A stretch of 64,000 bases of DNA from M55B112 sp040880545 (GCA_040880545.1 JBBDIE010000180.1:1-64000), one strand, 5' to 3'; positions 26,475-35,335 are shown, counted from the stretch's first letter. Notes: a model not told the origin generated them from the sequence alone. A program made the numbers and translations.

Positions 26475-27386
26475 CTATTTCTCCTTACCTAATTTCCTGA
26501 TCTTATATATCTGAAAAATCAGGTACAGGATAATCCCCCATACTCCCAGGATAATAAGATTAGAAATAATGATTAAAAAGATAGGAGCATTCCCCCGGTT
26601 CCCCCACAGGGCTCCTTTTTCAAAGCTGCTTTGACTTTCCATCGGAACTCCCCATCGTATCAGTTTGCTTTTTGTGACGGTACCAAATGGATCTTCACCC
26701 TCCACCTTCACGAAGATCTCCACATCCCCTTCACTGTTCCCTGTGATATCAGTTGGAAATTCAATACTGATCTCTCCCTCTTCATTGGTATATGTATAAT
26801 CACCCCCGATGGGCAACATACCCAGCATTCTCCGGATATAAAAGTGTATTTTTACACTTTCCACGGGAATGATTTGCCCTAAAGTATCCACCATACCGAA
26901 AGCAGCGAACACATATTTCACAGAATCCTTCTCAATACATTCCATCTCCAAAATGGATTCTCTCACTGATAATCTGGCTGTATCAGTACTGTAATTTTCC
27001 TGCTCATGTAACATGGCCATGAATTCAAATTGTACCCTCCCGGCCATGTCAGCAGTAAAATTGTGCTCTCCAGAATTTAATTTCCCCTGACCATTTTCAT
27101 CTGTAATAACAAATCCGATAAATCCCTCCTCTGAAATTTCATTCAGGTACAGGTCTACAATTTCACCCTGGAGATAAACTATCCTGCCATGTTCCCTTGT
27201 ACTTAGTGTGGCTACCAGAGTTCTGGAATTGTTATTATTTTTGTAATAAGCAAGGTATAAATTAGCTGCCGTGTTATCCTTCGTTTCACCCATACCAAAG
27301 GTATTGATCGGCAGTAAAATGCAGGCCAATATCAGTACCTGCCAGACATTGGGTTTACGAATAATTATTTTGCTATTTTTCATCAT
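26475..27386 (-). CDS. Periplasmic beta-domain protein with C-terminal membrane anchor (unknown function)
   Basis: The 303-residue protein has a signal peptide (about 10-32), two predicted Ig-like beta domains (about 45-145 and 150-250) and one transmembrane helix near the C-terminus (APIFLIIISNLIILGVWGII) followed by a basic tail. No cysteine-heme or iron-sulfur motif is present, so it is probably structural or an assembly factor of the NrfD complex. ATG at 27386 is preferred over a TTG at 27392. It overlaps the nrfD gene by 14 nt, indicating translational coupling. No family was recognised. Confidence 0.7.
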   Translation of the reverse strand: MMKNSKIIIRKPNVWQVLILACILLPINTFGMGETKDNTAANLYLAYYKNNNNSRTLVATLSTREHGRIVYLQGEIVDLYLNEISEEGFIGFVITDENGQGKLNSGEHNFTADMAGRVQFEFMAMLHEQENYSTDTARLSVRESILEMECIEKDSVKYVFAAFGMVDTLGQIIPVESVKIHFYIRRMLGMLPIGGDYTYTNEEGEISIEFPTDITGNSEGDVEIFVKVEGEDPFGTVTKSKLIRWGVPMESQSSFEKGALWGNRGNAPIFLIIISNLIILGVWGIILYLIFQIYKIRKLGKEK

Positions 27387-28758
27387 CTTCAATATTAAGA
27401 TTAGAATAATTATTCGCTGTCTTCCCGAGGTTCAAACCCCTCTGTGTGGCCACATCCCAGATGGAAATAACCGGGAAATACCTTGCGAAAACAGTGATAA
27501 GTAAAATAGCACCTGCTAATGAACCTATGGTAATTGTCCACTCCTCCCAGGTGGGAATATACCGCATATAGGAGGCGGGAACATCCTGCATGGGTAGAAA
27601 AGGGTGTAGTAGTGTAGGCACAACGATCAGAAAGCGCTTAAACCATGCACTTACCAAAACTATTACAGCAATGATAAATACAGGTGTCGGTCTGCGACCT
27701 TTTCTGAATAAGAGTATTATTATCGGAATAACCATGCCTCCGATCTGTACCAGCCAGAACATCACCGCATATTTACCTTTAAATAAATCAGCCAGGTGAT
27801 GTGCCTCGGCGCTGGCCATTTTATAGGCAGGAACCAGATATTCATTTACATTGAAGTAGAGATAGATCAGCAGTAGCAATACCAGTAGCTTTCCCATCTT
27901 ATCGAAATGCATTGCTAAAATATATTTTTTATATGCAGGAAAATACCTGTGAAATACATACATAGCAATAAGTACAGCCGAGGCCCCTGCCACAAATGCA
28001 CCGGCTACAAAATATGGACCCAGGTTTGTACTGTCCCAGCCGGGTCTGAGTGTAGTAGCAAAGAGCCATGATGTTACCGTATGAATTGCCAGTGCAACGG
28101 GGATAATGAGTATAGCCAGTATTCTGATACTTTTTTCAATGACCTTAAATTGTTCTCTGCTCCCTCTCCAGCCCAGAGCAAGGAAACGGTACATACGCTG
28201 TTGCCAGACCGGAACATCCTTTAAATTATCCCGGCACATAGCCAGCCCGGGAAGCATGGGGAAATAGAGCAGAAGCAAACTTATGACCATGTATGTGGTT
28301 ACCACGATAATATCCCAGACAATGGGAGACTGTATTCTGCCATGGAATAAGATATTTAACAGCCTGTCGGGTCTTCCCATATCAACAATAATTATAGATG
28401 CCGCGCAAAATATGGATACTGCGGCAATCAATTCAGCAATCCTGGTAATCGGGGCCCTCCATTCGATTTTTAGCAGATACAGGATTGCGGTTATCAGTGA
28501 TCCCACCAGGCTCACCGCTACAAAAAATACAAAATTTGAAATGTAAATTCCCCAGGAGACAAAATCCCGCATGGCAGTTATACCTAAACCTTTATTCAAC
28601 TGTTTGATGTATACAAGCAACGCGGCTGTGCAGATCAGGGAAAGCAAGATGACGAAAATTCTTCCTTGGCTGCTGAATTTCCGTGGCAGCAGATCATCCT
28701 GGTATTCCCTGAGAAGTAACGCATGATTTTCCATCCTGGTATTATGGGATTTATTCAT
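27373..28758 (-). CDS. NrfD/PsrC-family quinol-interacting membrane subunit
   Basis: The 461-residue protein has about ten hydrophobic helices and the NrfD family pattern (FVSWGIYISNFVFFVAVSLV, then RPDRLLNILFHGRIQSPIVWD). NrfD/PsrC proteins exchange electrons between the quinone pool and a periplasmic iron-sulfur subunit in CISM oxidoreductases. The iron-sulfur gene lies 15 nt upstream. No catalytic molybdopterin subunit accompanies them here, so the electron partner is more likely the cytochromes of this cluster. Confidence 0.92.
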   Translation of the reverse strand: MNKSHNTRMENHALLLREYQDDLLPRKFSSQGRIFVILLSLICTAALLVYIKQLNKGLGITAMRDFVSWGIYISNFVFFVAVSLVGSLITAILYLLKIEWRAPITRIAELIAAVSIFCAASIIIVDMGRPDRLLNILFHGRIQSPIVWDIIVVTTYMVISLLLLYFPMLPGLAMCRDNLKDVPVWQQRMYRFLALGWRGSREQFKVIEKSIRILAILIIPVALAIHTVTSWLFATTLRPGWDSTNLGPYFVAGAFVAGASAVLIAMYVFHRYFPAYKKYILAMHFDKMGKLLVLLLLIYLYFNVNEYLVPAYKMASAEAHHLADLFKGKYAVMFWLVQIGGMVIPIIILLFRKGRRPTPVFIIAVIVLVSAWFKRFLIVVPTLLHPFLPMQDVPASYMRYIPTWEEWTITIGSLAGAILLITVFARYFPVISIWDVATQRGLNLGKTANNYSNLNIEDDEK

Positions 28759-28773
28759 TACAAATTCAGCTAT

Positions 28774-29727
28774 TTAATGTTTTTTATCATCTTCAAAAGG
28801 AAAAAGCCGGTTTGCCGGTGGCAGATAATATACACTGGGTTCGGTACCCAATCCTGCCAGAAACTGGTATCCTGCTTTTGACTCAATTAACTCACTGAAC
28901 CGAATTGTTTCACTGGGATTCGATACCGTATCTTCATTCATATCTCCCATGTAAAACACTCCGTTCGGACATGATGTCACACATTTTGGAAATTCTCCGC
29001 GCTCCAGGTGACTCGTGCAAAAATCACATTTTTCAACAGTACCCATTTTCCTGGGTACACTGGCCGAACAATTCTCTTCACTTTCATGTATCTCTCCTTT
29101 AGTAACCGGTTCGGACCAGTTAAATGTCCTGGCAGAATAGGGACACCCGGCCATACAGAACCTGCATCCTATACATCTTTCATTATCTATCAAAACGATT
29201 CCGTCTTCACGGATAAATGTTGCATCCACCGGACAGACTTTCACACAGGGCGGGTTGTCGCAGTGATAACAGGGTGATGGCATCCAGTAAGGGGCAGTGG
29301 ATTCACCTTCCTGCATTTTAAATACTTTGAGCCAGTTTACATCATCAGGTAAAAAGTGCATGCTTCTGCATCCCTCCTGGCACTTCCGCTCATTTTTACA
29401 TTTAGAGAGGTCTATTACCATCACAAATTTTCTTCCCGGCACTCCTTTGCGCATAGATCGGTTGGTATGGGCATGCCCCATCTTCAGTCCGGCAGCCTGT
29501 ACTTCATCCAGTTCAATTACATCTCCCCCGGGCGTTAACGCCCTTATTTTATTGACTATTTCATCGTCATGATCCCGTTTTTTCTGTACTCCGTTGTTAA
29601 TGATCATTGCACTCCCAATGGCTGCTCCTCCTCCAATGGCTGCACTTCCTCCAAGAAGGAGACCCTGTTTCAGAAATCTCCTCCTGTCCGGTTTTTCGAC
29701 CATGTTCTCTTTTTTCTTCATAATCAT
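28774..29727 (-). CDS. Tat-exported 4Fe-4S ferredoxin-type subunit (NrfC/PsrB/DsrO-like)
   Basis: The 317-residue protein has a twin-arginine signal (DRRRFLKQGLLLGGSAAIGG) and four cysteine groups: CKNERKCQEGC, CYHCDNPPCVKVCP, CIGCRFCMAGCP and CDFCTSHLERGEFPKC with a further CP. This is the four-cluster electron wire of CISM complexes, located in the periplasm and docked on NrfD. The first group has an expanded spacing (C-x5-C-x3-C) instead of C-x2-C-x2-C, so that cluster may be ligated differently. It sits between the DUF5777 barrel and nrfD. Confidence 0.93.
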   Translation of the reverse strand: MIMKKKENMVEKPDRRRFLKQGLLLGGSAAIGGGAAIGSAMIINNGVQKKRDHDDEIVNKIRALTPGGDVIELDEVQAAGLKMGHAHTNRSMRKGVPGRKFVMVIDLSKCKNERKCQEGCRSMHFLPDDVNWLKVFKMQEGESTAPYWMPSPCYHCDNPPCVKVCPVDATFIREDGIVLIDNERCIGCRFCMAGCPYSARTFNWSEPVTKGEIHESEENCSASVPRKMGTVEKCDFCTSHLERGEFPKCVTSCPNGVFYMGDMNEDTVSNPSETIRFSELIESKAGYQFLAGLGTEPSVYYLPPANRLFPFEDDKKH

Positions 29728-29732
29728 GTTGG

Positions 29733-30611
29733 TTAAAATTTCCAGAGCCTGTTGATATTAAATCCCAACAGGATATCCATTTTGGTAAAGTCGTTCATGT
29801 TCAGTGTCATATTACTTTGCGGACTTATCTTACTATAGGATCCCAGGAATATCTGAAAAGAATGTCCCAGCGTACTGATCTCAATTCCGAGATTCGCATT
29901 TGGCTTTATGATCTCCGGGGTTGTCAATGGCATATCGTACGCAAATATTACCCCCAGTTGCGGTGTGATTTTATATTTACCATTCAGTGAAACTCCCAGG
30001 TTATTGTGCTGCAATCCTGGAAAGGCAATGGTGTCGACCAGGTTGAAATGTGTAAACTGAATGCTGGCTTGTACCGACAATCGCATGTTTATTTTTCTGG
30101 CAACAATCAGCTGGTGGAAGTACGATAGCCGGTGGGCAAAGGCATATTCCAAACCAAAATTTTCATTCTCCCTGACACTGGTCTCAACATTCCCATAGTA
30201 GGTTACCGCCACTGGAATCCGGTTGGAACGGGTTTGCCTCAAAATTCTCAATTTCCAGTTCACATCCTGAAGCTTGTTGTTTTTGGTTGACCCCAGTCCA
30301 ACCTGCAGGTAGTCTGTAAGACTGTAACTTAACCCGATTCTTATATTTGAAGGAGCGTAAAGTCCGGCAAGATCGAATGTGTTACTGTTTATTGTCCCGA
30401 AACGGTGCTGGATCATAAACTCCAGGGTATTGGCCGATGGCACCACGACAGTCTGATTATCTATCAGTATTCCAGCATCAAATGGCGGATTTATCGGACG
30501 ATTATCCTTTTCTTGCTTCTCATCTGTTAATATATCCTGGGAATTTACATTTTCGGAAAAGATCACCAGAACCATCATAAAAAATAAAAGCAGGTAGTTT
30601 TTGTTCTTCAT
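29733..30611 (-). CDS. DUF5777-family outer-membrane beta-barrel protein
   Basis: The 292-residue protein has a signal peptide (MKNKNYLLLFFMMVLVIF...) and then a run of amphipathic strands (for example LEFMIQHRFGTINSN, IRIGLSYSLTDYLQVGLGSTKNN) ending with the C-terminal FNINRLWKF. The pattern fits DUF5777, an outer-membrane barrel family that occurs near cytochromes in Bacteroidota. It may provide a pore or scaffold for the lipoproteins encoded just upstream. ATG at 30611 is used because 30620 is a TTG. Confidence 0.8.
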   Translation of the reverse strand: MKNKNYLLLFFMMVLVIFSENVNSQDILTDEKQEKDNRPINPPFDAGILIDNQTVVVPSANTLEFMIQHRFGTINSNTFDLAGLYAPSNIRIGLSYSLTDYLQVGLGSTKNNKLQDVNWKLRILRQTRSNRIPVAVTYYGNVETSVRENENFGLEYAFAHRLSYFHQLIVARKINMRLSVQASIQFTHFNLVDTIAFPGLQHNNLGVSLNGKYKITPQLGVIFAYDMPLTTPEIIKPNANLGIEISTLGHSFQIFLGSYSKISPQSNMTLNMNDFTKMDILLGFNINRLWKF

Positions 30612-30641
30612 AGCTTTCAAAGATTAGTCATTACATACCCT

Positions 30642-31031
30642 TTAATTATCCATGGCCCCCTGTCTGATCCATTTTAAAATTAACTCAGTTTTGTTTACAG
30701 GAAGGTTTCCGTCAGGAGGCATAGGATTATTTATCGAGGTCAACCGTGTGTATATGATACTTGACTCAGCATCAGAAACATCCACCATCCCATATACCAT
30801 TAAATTCATGTAAGCATCAGATTCCGTAAGGTAAGGAGTATAGCCCCCCTGGGCATGACACCCGCTGGTGTTACAACTTTCATTGAAAATAGGCTGAATA
30901 TCCATTGAAAATTTTACTGTATCGGGAATGGGACTGTCATCATAAACAAGGTAGGCTGACTCGCAAGAACTGATGGCCAGGATTGCCAGACAAAAGGGGA
31001 CTAACAGGATATATGTGAAATTTTTTATCAT
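30642..31031 (-). CDS. Small lipoprotein with CX4CH cytochrome-type heme motif
   Basis: The 129-residue lipoprotein (signal ends at AILAISSC) has one candidate heme site CNTSGCH with four residues between the cysteines, and downstream NPMPPDGNLP, which supplies a possible methionine axial ligand. Its order (DIQPIFNESC ... CH ... MPP ... ILKWIRQGA) matches the cytochrome c-type domains often found in marine bacteria. It overlaps the EBDH-like gene by 4 nt (ATGA), so the two are translated together and probably work as a pair at the outer membrane. Confidence 0.82.
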   Translation of the reverse strand: MIKNFTYILLVPFCLAILAISSCESAYLVYDDSPIPDTVKFSMDIQPIFNESCNTSGCHAQGGYTPYLTESDAYMNLMVYGMVDVSDAESSIIYTRLTSINNPMPPDGNLPVNKTELILKWIRQGAMDN

Positions 31032-32413
31032 TCTTCCATAAATATTAAGGTCTCATACAATGTGCCAATATGATTCTTCCCATCACTGTCCATGATTGCA
31101 AGGCCAAACACGTAGGAATTGGATACAGAAAGATCAAATTTCACGTCATTTTCTTTCCCAGTATCCAATTTACGCTTAATGATTACCCTGTACTTATCGT
31201 GGTCTGTATCCAGCCTCGCCAGTAAGAGATTCGATGTTGTATGCAGATCCGTATATGTTGAATCTGGTTTGCTTAAATAATACCCCGGCACACCGGCAAA
31301 CCCCCTGATCCGGGCCAACAGATCGTCCCTTTGGTCCACACTGATTTTATTAAAATAGGTCTGCCCCGTATGGCTTACGTTACTGGCAGAATTTATCAGG
31401 TTCTCCCTGGAAAACCGGTTCATCCTCACATTTGTAAAAGCCGGGCCGGCGTCAATCTCACCGTTCCCATCACCCAGCGTTCCGTGACATTTGTAACATC
31501 CCTTCTGGTCATCTAAATAGATTGCCTCACCCAGTACCGGATCTCCGGTAAATGGAGTCTTTTCTGTAAGGAAGTATCCCGGATCCAGTATGGCCATACT
31601 TTGATCCATCCTGGTAATCTCCTGGGTGATTCCGTCCCATTCAAATGCGGGCCCCGACCTGTTATTTCCACCGTGAACAACATTTCGTTCAAATGAAATC
31701 TGTCCCTGATCAAAAACCAACCCACTGTCCTGGTCGGCAAACATATCAAATGCAAACCCAAAAGGCTCCGACAATGCAGTACTCCAGTTCCATATATCAA
31801 CGCTTCCTGTTTCAGGGGCCATGGTCCCATTATGACAAACAGTGGCACAACCCGCATTTGCAAATGTCCCCGCTTGCCCCGATATTGACTCAATCTCAAA
31901 CACCAGGCTGATTTGATCATCATTGCGTTGTGAGGTCCAGCCAACCGTTGAATCTGGTTTCAACGGGTCAGGATCACCACCCCATAACCAGGAGGCACGT
32001 GATGCATCCAGATCTGAATCGTTCCATTCCAATAGAAGGTAGAGGTACATACTATCATACGCCGCCTTCATAACAACCTCAGGATTGATGCCGTCGTTAA
32101 AACTCTCCAAACCATTATAGGTACCTGTCATATTTAATAATCCATCCGCTTCATAAACTCCGTGAGTATTGAGATTCGTTAATGATACTTTCAAGTAGTC
32201 TGCCTCATTCCAGTATTTTGCATCTATACTGAATACAGGAGATGAAACCAGGGATGCCTCCAGATTTTCAGTTTCAACAGGCACCCTTGGTGTGGGTATG
32301 GGATAAGGAACATAATAATCATCCGTACAGGAAGAAATCACCAGCTGAGTAGCACTGACAACCACTAGTAGTGCATTAAAATTTAACGTATTTATTTTTG
32401 TCTTGAAGTTCAT
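31028..32413 (-). CDS. Ethylbenzene dehydrogenase-type heme-binding lipoprotein with inserted cytochrome c domain
   Basis: The 461-residue lipoprotein (signal ends at VISSC) has a beta-sandwich with the pattern of the EBDH gamma-subunit/DOMON heme b domain (about 60-265, and again 385-461: LYLLLEWNDSDLD ... WGGDPDP). Inserted is a cytochrome c segment with CYKCH (QKGCYKCHGTLGDGNG). A second site, GCATVCHNG, has CX3CH spacing and is a less certain heme site. It probably carries electrons at the outer face of the periplasm or outer membrane. ATG at 32413 is preferred over a TTG at 32422. Confidence 0.82.
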   Translation of the reverse strand: MNFKTKINTLNFNALLVVVSATQLVISSCTDDYYVPYPIPTPRVPVETENLEASLVSSPVFSIDAKYWNEADYLKVSLTNLNTHGVYEADGLLNMTGTYNGLESFNDGINPEVVMKAAYDSMYLYLLLEWNDSDLDASRASWLWGGDPDPLKPDSTVGWTSQRNDDQISLVFEIESISGQAGTFANAGCATVCHNGTMAPETGSVDIWNWSTALSEPFGFAFDMFADQDSGLVFDQGQISFERNVVHGGNNRSGPAFEWDGITQEITRMDQSMAILDPGYFLTEKTPFTGDPVLGEAIYLDDQKGCYKCHGTLGDGNGEIDAGPAFTNVRMNRFSRENLINSASNVSHTGQTYFNKISVDQRDDLLARIRGFAGVPGYYLSKPDSTYTDLHTTSNLLLARLDTDHDKYRVIIKRKLDTGKENDVKFDLSVSNSYVFGLAIMDSDGKNHIGTLYETLIFMEE

Positions 32414-32572
32414 CTTGAGCAATCATTTTTTTGAATTCAGACATCATCAGATTACCAGTTGAGAAATACAGCTTGACCGTTGAAATGATCTTATGCGGAA
32501 CATATACCCGGTTAAAATCAGTGCATTTGAAACCTGCAATTTTCAGGATTTACAAACAATCACATGTTCAGA

Positions 32573-33538
32573 TCAGTTTTTTCGGTAATTGGCATTTATG
32601 CTAACATTGATTTTATCAGAAATAGAAGTAGATGTCACCCCGTAATCTGAAATTGCATTGAACTCAAATTCACCTTTGAAACTACCCCTGAAGTTTGATC
32701 CATCCCCAGCTGCTGAATAGTCTGCCTGGCCCAAATAATTGAAATAGAGATCCACCTCCTTGGTTATTCCCTTAAATATCAGATCCCCTGATGCTTTATA
32801 TCCATCACCGAAACTGGTAACAGTGGTGCTTTTATAATAGGCTGTATCGGTATTTAGATCCGAAACATAATATGAACCGTCGGTCAGTGTATCCGTTTCA
32901 ACTCCCAGGTATCCATTAAGACAATTTCCCAGGTTATCGCGCCCAGGTTCACCTGTATTAGCACTGCTTAGTTGAACCCATGCTCTTATTTTTATATTGG
33001 CCGGAACTGCTTCATCAAAATCTATATCAATCCCAAATGAGTTGAATTTGCCCGTTAACAATGCATTATCGCCCATATAAGCGGTAGACCAGTTTACATT
33101 TGAATGTGCCTTGTCAAATCTCCAGCTTCCATCTTCCGAATTTACTTTATCGTTTCCCCCTGGTTCCGTTACAAGAGTAATATCCATTGTAATATCCTCC
33201 AAAACCTCCACCAATACCGGGGAAGCAGTTCTGAAATTGTATCCTGCTGATTTCAGGATGTTCACATTCTCTGTATTAAAATGTGAGGAGAGATAATAGG
33301 AACCCTCATTCAGCCCGGCAATGGAATAAAATCCCTCTGCATCTGAAACAACGCTATTCAATATTGTACCAGCTGTTGAATCGGTACTGACTGATACAAC
33401 TGCACCCCTGGCAGGTATCGCATCTCCATAGGTAACATTACCCGCGACCGTATAGGTATTATCTTTTCCACACTGATACAACATCAAACCGGATAATAAA
33501 AACAGGAATAAGAATGATCTGTTAATTTTTGTTTTCAT
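32573..33538 (-). CDS. YceI-family lipoprotein with N-terminal carboxypeptidase-like regulatory domain
   Basis: The 321-residue lipoprotein (MKTKINRSFLFLFLLSGLMLYQC) has a CarboxypepD_reg-like beta domain (about 27-115; AVVSVSTDSTAG and EGFYSIAGLNEGSYYL) and a YceI domain (about 128-321; WRFDKAHSNVNWSTAYMG to ISDKINVSINANY). YceI proteins are lipocalin-like and bind isoprenoids such as quinones, which fits the neighbouring NrfD module. ATG at 33538 gives a proper lipobox, whereas an upstream in-frame start at 33586 does not. It is the first gene of the respiratory cluster. Confidence 0.87.
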   Translation of the reverse strand: MKTKINRSFLFLFLLSGLMLYQCGKDNTYTVAGNVTYGDAIPARGAVVSVSTDSTAGTILNSVVSDAEGFYSIAGLNEGSYYLSSHFNTENVNILKSAGYNFRTASPVLVEVLEDITMDITLVTEPGGNDKVNSEDGSWRFDKAHSNVNWSTAYMGDNALLTGKFNSFGIDIDFDEAVPANIKIRAWVQLSSANTGEPGRDNLGNCLNGYLGVETDTLTDGSYYVSDLNTDTAYYKSTTVTSFGDGYKASGDLIFKGITKEVDLYFNYLGQADYSAAGDGSNFRGSFKGEFEFNAISDYGVTSTSISDKINVSINANYRKN

Positions 33539-33902
33539 AGCAATCGTTTTTGGTGGTTTATATCTGGTTAGTATTTTTTCACTCACTCCAATTTGCCGTA
33601 TCGGTAAGATTCAGGGTTACATTATGCCGTGTAAAACAACAGAAGGTCAATCCTGAAATGACTTGAAGTAAATTAACGGTGAATTCTTAAGATAGTAAAT
33701 ACCGGAAATTACGTAATACGCGTATTCTTACAGAAATACCAGAATATACGTAGGGTCTCATGATGCATCCCTTTAAAGAATATGTCAATAAAGTAGCGTG
33801 GCTGGATCAGCATCTTTGAGATCATAACTTGTCCTGTATTAAACGGCAGCCTGCAGCGTGCTTAAACGAGGGTACGCAGGTATCGGACATTATGGACAGA
33901 TA
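33539..33902. other. Regulatory intergenic region upstream of the respiratory cluster
   Basis: About 360 bp separate the LuxR-type regulator gene from the YceI gene. It holds overlapping palindromes at 33708-33739 and no ORF of note. The promoter for the 26000-33538 cluster must lie here or just downstream, although no perfect TAnnTTTG box was identified. Confidence 0.55.
33708..33739. promoter_or_regulatory. Overlapping palindromes, candidate operator of the respiratory cluster
   Basis: ATTACGTAAT (33708-33717) and AATACGCGTATT (33715-33726) are perfect palindromes that share three bases. The inverted repeat GTATT/AATAC (33722-33739) overlaps the second. They lie about 180 nt upstream of the YceI start and 170 nt beyond the LuxR-type gene stop, a good place for a dimeric LuxR-family activator. 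Confidence 0.5.
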
Positions 33903-35285
33903 CTATATAATTCCGTTCTGTACAGCATAATGAACAAGATCAATAACGCTCTTACTGTGAATTTTCTGCATTAGGTTACGTCGGTGGGTTTCTACTGTTC
34001 TTACACTGATAAACAACTTGGTGGCTATGTCCTGATTGCTGTTCCCTTCAGCAATTAATTTCATGATCTCCAATTCACGGGATGTTAACGGCACTTCTCC
34101 GATTGCCCTGATGTTTTTTTTATTTCCCTGATCAGTGTTCCCTGTGTACAATATATCTTGTTTCTGATCCTTCGTGACATTGCATGCTAAACAAATCATA
34201 CCGCAGTAATTGTCTTTGGAATCATACATCACTGAATTTGAAAACAGTACAGGAATTGAACGGCCTTCCCTGGAATAATAAGTGTTCAGAATGTTACTTT
34301 TGTTTTTTAATTCATCATTTATTTTTACAACCAGATCCAATGGTTGTCCTATTAGCTCCTCTTCTTCATAACCCAAAAGTTCCAGACATGATTGATTCAC
34401 CACCCGGATCTTACCCTGGACACCTGTGATGATCAGAGAATCGACCATTCTTTTCAAAATGTTGTGGAAATAATCTTTAGAAACGGTTATTTTTTCCAAC
34501 GAGCCGATCATATTATTAAAAGAGGTTACAAATTCTTCTAATTCATCCCCTGTTTTTGATTTCATCGGCGCTTTGGTGGAAAAATCACCCATGGAGATTT
34601 TAGTGGTTGCCGTTAACAGATGCTTGATCGGAACTGTGATTTCCCTGACATAAAAGTACCCTCCGATGAGCAAACTCAGTACAGTAATTAAAGCAACAAA
34701 AATGATTATTCTGTGGGCCCTTGTATTGGTTGACTGATTGAATTCAATATTTCCCTCTATCTCAAGTAGTGAAATTACCATGGATTCATCAATCATTTCA
34801 ATGGTCCTGTCTGCAATCAGATCCATTCTTTCCATCATCACCGCAGCTTCGAAATTATGTATGGGCACTTCAATGGCAAAGATCTTTTCCGCAAGACTCA
34901 GGATCTCTTTAAAATTCTTTTCAAAATCATTGATCGCTGCAATATGCCTTTGATCTTTTATAACCTGGTAACATATTCGCAGTTGATTACTTACTTCTTC
35001 CCTTAATCTATGGTAATTTTCAACTTCAATTTTATTTCCATGGATCAGGTAATCGTTCACCGGCATTACTAATTGAGAAAGCTTTATTTTCAGGCTATGG
35101 ATATTATAGTGTACAACCGATTCCTTGAATATTTCGTTTGAACCTCTTTCAAGATTATTAATACTGGTCAATGAAACTATTGATATTATGAACACCAGGA
35201 TCTGTACCGCGACAATTCCCACCAACAACTTTCCAAAGATGGACAACCTGATGGCAGGAAACTTTATTTTTTTCTTCTCACCCAT
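33903..35285 (-). CDS. Membrane-bound HAMP-PAS-LuxR transcriptional regulator
   Basis: The 460-residue protein combines TM1 (about 15-38), a helical periplasmic sensor domain (40-192), TM2 (193-215), a HAMP linker (EITVPIKHLLTATTKISMGDF), a PAS domain (about 280-385) and a C-terminal LuxR/FixJ HTH (LTSRELEIMKLIAEGNSNQD ... SVRTVETHRRNLMQKI). There is no kinase domain or receiver, so it would act as a one-component regulator sensing a periplasmic or membrane signal while bound to DNA. It lies upstream of the respiratory cluster and probably controls it. Confidence 0.87.
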   Translation of the reverse strand: MGEKKKIKFPAIRLSIFGKLLVGIVAVQILVFIISIVSLTSINNLERGSNEIFKESVVHYNIHSLKIKLSQLVMPVNDYLIHGNKIEVENYHRLREEVSNQLRICYQVIKDQRHIAAINDFEKNFKEILSLAEKIFAIEVPIHNFEAAVMMERMDLIADRTIEMIDESMVISLLEIEGNIEFNQSTNTRAHRIIIFVALITVLSLLIGGYFYVREITVPIKHLLTATTKISMGDFSTKAPMKSKTGDELEEFVTSFNNMIGSLEKITVSKDYFHNILKRMVDSLIITGVQGKIRVVNQSCLELLGYEEEELIGQPLDLVVKINDELKNKSNILNTYYSREGRSIPVLFSNSVMYDSKDNYCGMICLACNVTKDQKQDILYTGNTDQGNKKNIRAIGEVPLTSRELEIMKLIAEGNSNQDIATKLFISVRTVETHRRNLMQKIHSKSVIDLVHYAVQNGII

Positions 35286-35327
35286 AGGTATATGTCAGGG
35301 ATAATGCAGCTTTCAATCTCAATGTTA

Positions 35328-35335
35328 CAAAAATA
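35328..35335 (-). promoter_or_regulatory. Predicted -7 box of the LuxR-type regulator gene
   Basis: Minus-strand TATTTTTG (35335 to 35328) matches TAnnTTTG, about 43 nt upstream of the ATG at 35285. Confidence 0.4.
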
